The notes beneath the pieces were generated by a model that was not told the origin of the DNA, searched no databases, and saw only the letters and a list, made by a program, of their open reading frames with translations. From Prochlorococcus sp. AG-347-K10 (lineage in GTDB: Bacteria; Cyanobacteriota; Cyanobacteriia; PCC-6307; Cyanobiaceae): DNA of 64,000 bases. Of the stretch, positions 59,534 through 64,000 are shown one piece after another. The first letter of the stretch is position 1; every line of letters begins with the position of its first letter. A program made the translations under genes and the position numbers. The stretch is from NCBI GenBank assembly GCA_003278955.1, contig QCCB01000002.1:1-64000 (forward strand), read 5' to 3'.

Positions 59534-62299
59534 TCAGCTAGGTTTGAAAACGATCTCATCTTTTTTAGCAGGATTAAGTTTAATTGTTATATTTTTTTTA
59601 TTTTTGAAGTTATCTTCTAAAAGTTTTGCAGCCAAGGGATTTTCTATTTGTCTTCTAAGTTCCCTGCTAAGTGGCCTAGCACCATATTCAGGTTCGTAAG
59701 AATCGTTTGCAATTTTGTCGATAACTTTTTTGTCTATAGCGATATTTATTTTCTGCTCAAGTAGCAGGTTCTTTAAATCTTCTGTTTGTAGAATGATTAT
59801 TTTTTGAAGTTCATCAATAGATAATGGATCAAACTTTACTACTTCGTCAATTCTATTTAAAAATTCAGGTCTAAAAATTGAAGACAATGCATTACAAATT
59901 GAATCATCTAGAATTTGTTGATCTTTTTCTAACTTTCCCTCACTTTTAGAAATCTTTTGCGAATACTCCAGTATAGATTTACCAGCTAGGTTACTTGTCA
60001 TAATGATTACCGTATTTTTGAAATCTACGGTTCTTCCTTGGGAGTCCGTTAATCTTCCTTCATCTAAGACTTGCAAAAGGATATTAAATACTTCTGCATG
60101 TGCTTTTTCTATCTCATCAAGAAGTATTACTGAATAGGGTTTACGTCTTACAGCTTCAGTTAATTGACCTCCCTCTTCATAACCAACATAACCTGGGGGA
60201 GCTCCTAAAAGTCTTGCTACGGCATTTTTCTCCATATATTCACTCATGTCTAATCTTAAAAGTGCGTCTTCTTCATCAAATAAAGCTGTTGCAAGAGATT
60301 TTGCTAATTCTGTTTTACCAACACCAGTAGGTCCCATAAATAAAAAAGATCCAATAGGTCTTTTGGGACTTTTCATGCCAACTCGAGCTCTTCTAATTGC
60401 AGCAGAAACAGCTTCTATAGCTTTTTCTTGTCCAATAACTTTTTCACTTAGTTCTTTTTCTAGATTGACTAATTTTTTACGTTCATTTGAAACTACTCTA
60501 GAAATTGGAATTCCTGTGATTTTTGAAATAACATCTGCAATATCATCAGGTTCAACTTGATATTTAAAAGGGAAATTTCTATTTTTCTTTATTTTATTAA
60601 AGTTCTCTTCAACTTTTTGTATGTCATTCACTATTTCACTTAACTCTTCTTCAAGCTTTTCTAAATAATCTAGATCATTTTCAATTTCTCGATTTGATTT
60701 ATCTTTAATTTGTTTGGTTAGCTTATCTTCTTCTTTCATTAAAATAGATAATTCCTCCATTTCTTCACGTAAATTGTTCCAATTTTCCAAAAGAACGTTC
60801 AATTTTGCCTCTGATTGTTTTCTATTATTCAATAGTTTTTCTTGAGCTTCGATATTTTCTCCTTGCAAATTATTCAATTTTTCATTAATAGTATTAAGTT
60901 TGTTTTCTTGTTGGAGAATGATTTGAGGCATATTATTAGACTCGATTTTCAACTGTGCAGCTGCTTCATCAATTAAATCTATTGCACTATCAGGGAGACA
61001 TTTATCGCTGATGTATCTATCGGCCAATTTTGCAGAATAGTTTACAGCCTCTTCAGAAATTTTTATGCCATGATGTAATTCATATTTCTTTTTGATCCCT
61101 TGTAATATTTTTACGCTTAATTCTACTGAAGGTTCATTAACAGCTATCTTTTGAAAGCAATTATTTAATGCCTGATCTTTTTCAATAGTTTCACGAAATT
61201 TCTCAGGTGTTGTTGTACCGATACATCTAAGTTCTCCTTCAGCTAGTAAAGGTTTTAAGATATTACTGATGTCGGTAGAAGATCTGTCAGAACTTAATAT
61301 TGAGTGAATTTCATCAATAAAAAGAATCATTCCTTGGTTTGGATTATTGAGTTCCTGCATTATTAAGCTTAGTCTTTCCTCTAGTTGACCTCTAAATTTG
61401 GTCCCAGAAACTAATGCACCTAAGTCAAGTGAAATAATTTTTAAGTCCTTTAAAGTATCAGGAACTTTTTTGTCTACAATTAATTGAGCAAGTAATTTTG
61501 CTATTGAGGTTTTACCAACTCCAGGATTGCCAATAAGTATAGGGTTATTTTTGTTTCTTCTGCAGAGTACCCTCATTAAATTATTGAGCTCATTTTCTCT
61601 TCCTAAAACAGGATCCAGTAAGCCTTTTTTAGCTGATCCTGTTAAATCTTTTCCATAAATTGAAAGAACAGTTTCATCTTTTCCAACTTGTTTTTTGGTT
61701 TCAATTTGAAGTTCACTTTTCGGTAATGGAACAATAGCTTTTTTAAATTTTTCTTCTTTTACAAGAGTCTCTTCAGTCTCGTTGTTTGATTGGAAATTAG
61801 ATTGATTATTTATTTCAATTACATTCCCATAATTAAAAGAATCTCTTGATTTATTAATATTTGGGTAAAACTTTAATTCTTCTTCTAATTTTTCCATGGA
61901 AAGGTTTCCTTCTTCAAAAACATAATTTCCAATTCTTAAATCTCTTCCAAGAGCAATTAGTAAATGAGGGATTTCTATTAATCTCGATCCCCATTGAGTT
62001 TTAATCTGATTCGCGTTATCTAATAAAATTTCTAAATCTTCTCCGATAGTAAAAATATCTGACTCATTTGTTGGTGTCTCTTCTAAAAAATCTTCTGTTA
62101 TGTCTAAAACTGTATCTTGGTCGATTGATAATTTTTCAATGAAGTCAAAGAATTCACTTGATGAGAACAATGTATGAATTATGTGTTCAATATTAAATTC
62201 GCTATGATCCCATTTTTTTGCGGTTTCTTCCCCTAATAAAAGAAGATTCCAACTAATATCGCTAAATAGTTCAGGACTGGATGTAAGTGTTTCTCTCAT
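59534..62299 (-). CDS. clpB: ClpB-type AAA+ disaggregase
   Basis: A 921-residue Hsp100 with two AAA+ modules. A diverged Clp N domain (1-145), a low-complexity linker to about 205 (EINNQSNFQSNNETEETL), D1 with Walker A GNPGVGKT (about 257-264) and GTKFRGQLEERL, a long coiled-coil middle region, D2 with GPTGVGKT and ARLLGAPPGYVGYEEGG, and a C-terminal domain. The coiled-coil and no visible ClpP-binding loop support ClpB rather than ClpA/C. The linker and diverged N domain suggest the second cyanobacterial paralogue (ClpB2-like). Confidence 0.9.
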   Translation of the reverse strand: MRETLTSSPELFSDISWNLLLLGEETAKKWDHSEFNIEHIIHTLFSSSEFFDFIEKLSIDQDTVLDITEDFLEETPTNESDIFTIGEDLEILLDNANQIKTQWGSRLIEIPHLLIALGRDLRIGNYVFEEGNLSMEKLEEELKFYPNINKSRDSFNYGNVIEINNQSNFQSNNETEETLVKEEKFKKAIVPLPKSELQIETKKQVGKDETVLSIYGKDLTGSAKKGLLDPVLGRENELNNLMRVLCRRNKNNPILIGNPGVGKTSIAKLLAQLIVDKKVPDTLKDLKIISLDLGALVSGTKFRGQLEERLSLIMQELNNPNQGMILFIDEIHSILSSDRSSTDISNILKPLLAEGELRCIGTTTPEKFRETIEKDQALNNCFQKIAVNEPSVELSVKILQGIKKKYELHHGIKISEEAVNYSAKLADRYISDKCLPDSAIDLIDEAAAQLKIESNNMPQIILQQENKLNTINEKLNNLQGENIEAQEKLLNNRKQSEAKLNVLLENWNNLREEMEELSILMKEEDKLTKQIKDKSNREIENDLDYLEKLEEELSEIVNDIQKVEENFNKIKKNRNFPFKYQVEPDDIADVISKITGIPISRVVSNERKKLVNLEKELSEKVIGQEKAIEAVSAAIRRARVGMKSPKRPIGSFLFMGPTGVGKTELAKSLATALFDEEDALLRLDMSEYMEKNAVARLLGAPPGYVGYEEGGQLTEAVRRKPYSVILLDEIEKAHAEVFNILLQVLDEGRLTDSQGRTVDFKNTVIIMTSNLAGKSILEYSQKISKSEGKLEKDQQILDDSICNALSSIFRPEFLNRIDEVVKFDPLSIDELQKIIILQTEDLKNLLLEQKINIAIDKKVIDKIANDSYEPEYGARPLSRELRRQIENPLAAKLLEDNFKNKKNITIKLNPAKKDEIVFKPS

Positions 62300-62300
62300 A

Positions 62301-62319
62301 AACTATAAAAACTATAGTT
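62301..62319 (-). promoter_or_regulatory. Hairpin just before the clpB-like start
   Basis: A 7-bp perfect dyad AACTATA-N5-TATAGTT begins 2 bp upstream of the clpB-like ATG. In the minus-strand transcript it would sit across the ribosome-binding region. It could also be a chance AT-rich dyad or part of a promoter. It is not a CIRCE element. Confidence 0.35.
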
Positions 62320-62365
62320 GATTATTAATTAATATTCTAAATAGGAACTGCATTAATAATCATCC

Positions 62366-62403
62366 AATAATTTTCAAATTGTAAGATGAATTTGAAAATT
62401 ATT
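62366..62403. promoter_or_regulatory. 15-bp perfect inverted repeat between clpB-like gene and eno
   Basis: Arms 62366-62380 (AATAATTTTCAAATT) and 62389-62403 pair without a mismatch over 15 bp, with an 8-nt loop. It is the longest perfect dyad I found between genes. The 255-bp region around it is otherwise AT-rich without a gene. Since it lies in a divergent promoter region it is more likely an operator or a small-RNA stem than a terminator. Confidence 0.5.
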
Positions 62404-62551
62404 TATATGAGAGGATTTGAGGGGAATTTAGAATCAAAAAAAACGTTAAATAATATCTAAGCCCTTATAAAATTATAGTTGGTTAACAAATATATTTCAG
62501 ATATTAGCCAAATAGTTCAGCTATTAATAGGATTTAAATAGTAATAATTAA

Positions 62552-63847
<1,296 letters not shown>

Positions 63848-63852
63848 TTTTT

Positions 63853-64000
63853 TTAGCGCTTAAGTTTTTCTAAACGTGAGCCTTTTCTCATACTTAATTG
63901 GCACTTTATCCAATCAATACTTATTGGTAGTGCAAAAAAAAGTGGCAACAATGCAAAATTATTTTGTTTATTGGTTACAAGTAAAGCAGATGCAATTGAT
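63853..64000 (-). CDS. C-terminal end of an AarF/ABC1/UbiB-type kinase (partial)
   Basis: The last 49 codons of a gene that continues beyond the window. It encodes a hydrophobic stretch (NNFALLPLFFALPISIDWI) and a basic tail (KGSRLEKLKR, stop at 63853). The tail with one or two membrane segments fits the end of ABC1-family kinases, and I recall such a gene after eno in Prochlorococcus. The sequence alone is too short for a firm call. Confidence 0.4.
   Translation of the reverse strand, partial: SIASALLVTNKQNNFALLPLFFALPISIDWIKCQLSMRKGSRLEKLKR

Overview
The window is a stretch of core chromosome from a very AT-rich marine cyanobacterium. Gene content and order point to Prochlorococcus, most likely a high-light clade; I assign this from recall of gene order and protein likeness, not from a search. 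Supporting signs are NDH-1 subunits (ndhM, F, D, E, G, I, A, H), phytoene synthase and desaturase, Mg-protoporphyrin methyltransferase, phylloquinone (men) genes, RbcR, a PedR-like regulator, and short intergenic spaces. I see no tRNA, rRNA, CRISPR array, insertion sequence or prophage. No gene-free stretch exceeds 300 bases; the largest is about 255 bp, between the clpB-like gene and eno.

Layout. 1-3408: end of a CCA-adding-type enzyme, an RRM protein, then a rearranged crtB / ndhM / pds block. 3405-12973: DUF3172 protein, rbcR, NnrU-like protein, ndhF-ndhD, scpA, a sugar nucleotidyltransferase, a MetF-like enzyme and a small LuxR regulator. 12936-18596 (minus): small hypothetical, CYTH protein, NAD kinase, ndhE-G-I-A, gltA. 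18721-28311: a lipid-anchorless but membrane-anchored hypothetical, rhodanese, trpB, SUI1, cysC, purE, chlM, a Ycf29-like response regulator, cysteine desulfurase, rsmH, ndhH. 28321-34542: a phylloquinone cluster (thioesterase, menE, menC, menA, menF), then gshB and a glutaredoxin. 34619-38244: prfB with a programmed +1 frameshift, DUF3188, ybeY, dgkA, trpG/pabA and an exported MBL-like protein. 38241-55384: housekeeping genes (hisC-like, argS, nadC, mnmE, rsh, a double ABC ATPase, rluD-like, rbgA-like, pgk, murG, cobC-like, pyrD). 55391-64000: rnhA, the secE-nusG-rplK-rplA-rplJ-rplL block with an L10 leader, a ClpB-like ATPase, eno, and the end of an AarF/UbiB-type kinase.

The striking feature is at 1.7-3.4 kb. 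Three essential photosynthesis genes are broken at shared borders: crtB lacks its N-terminus, ndhM lacks its last 8 codons, and pds lacks its C-terminal FAD-binding region. The missing ndhM tail lies 1.6 kb away, in the opposite orientation, next to the pds break. A 23-bp perfect inverted repeat (part of ndhM) bounds the block. The simplest reading is an inversion of the pds-ndhM segment with loss of a few hundred bases. Because carotenoid synthesis is indispensable in these cells, an amplification or assembly chimera is at least as likely as a real allele. Apart from this I find no novel multi-gene system; the remaining interest lies in RNA elements and unusual single proteins.
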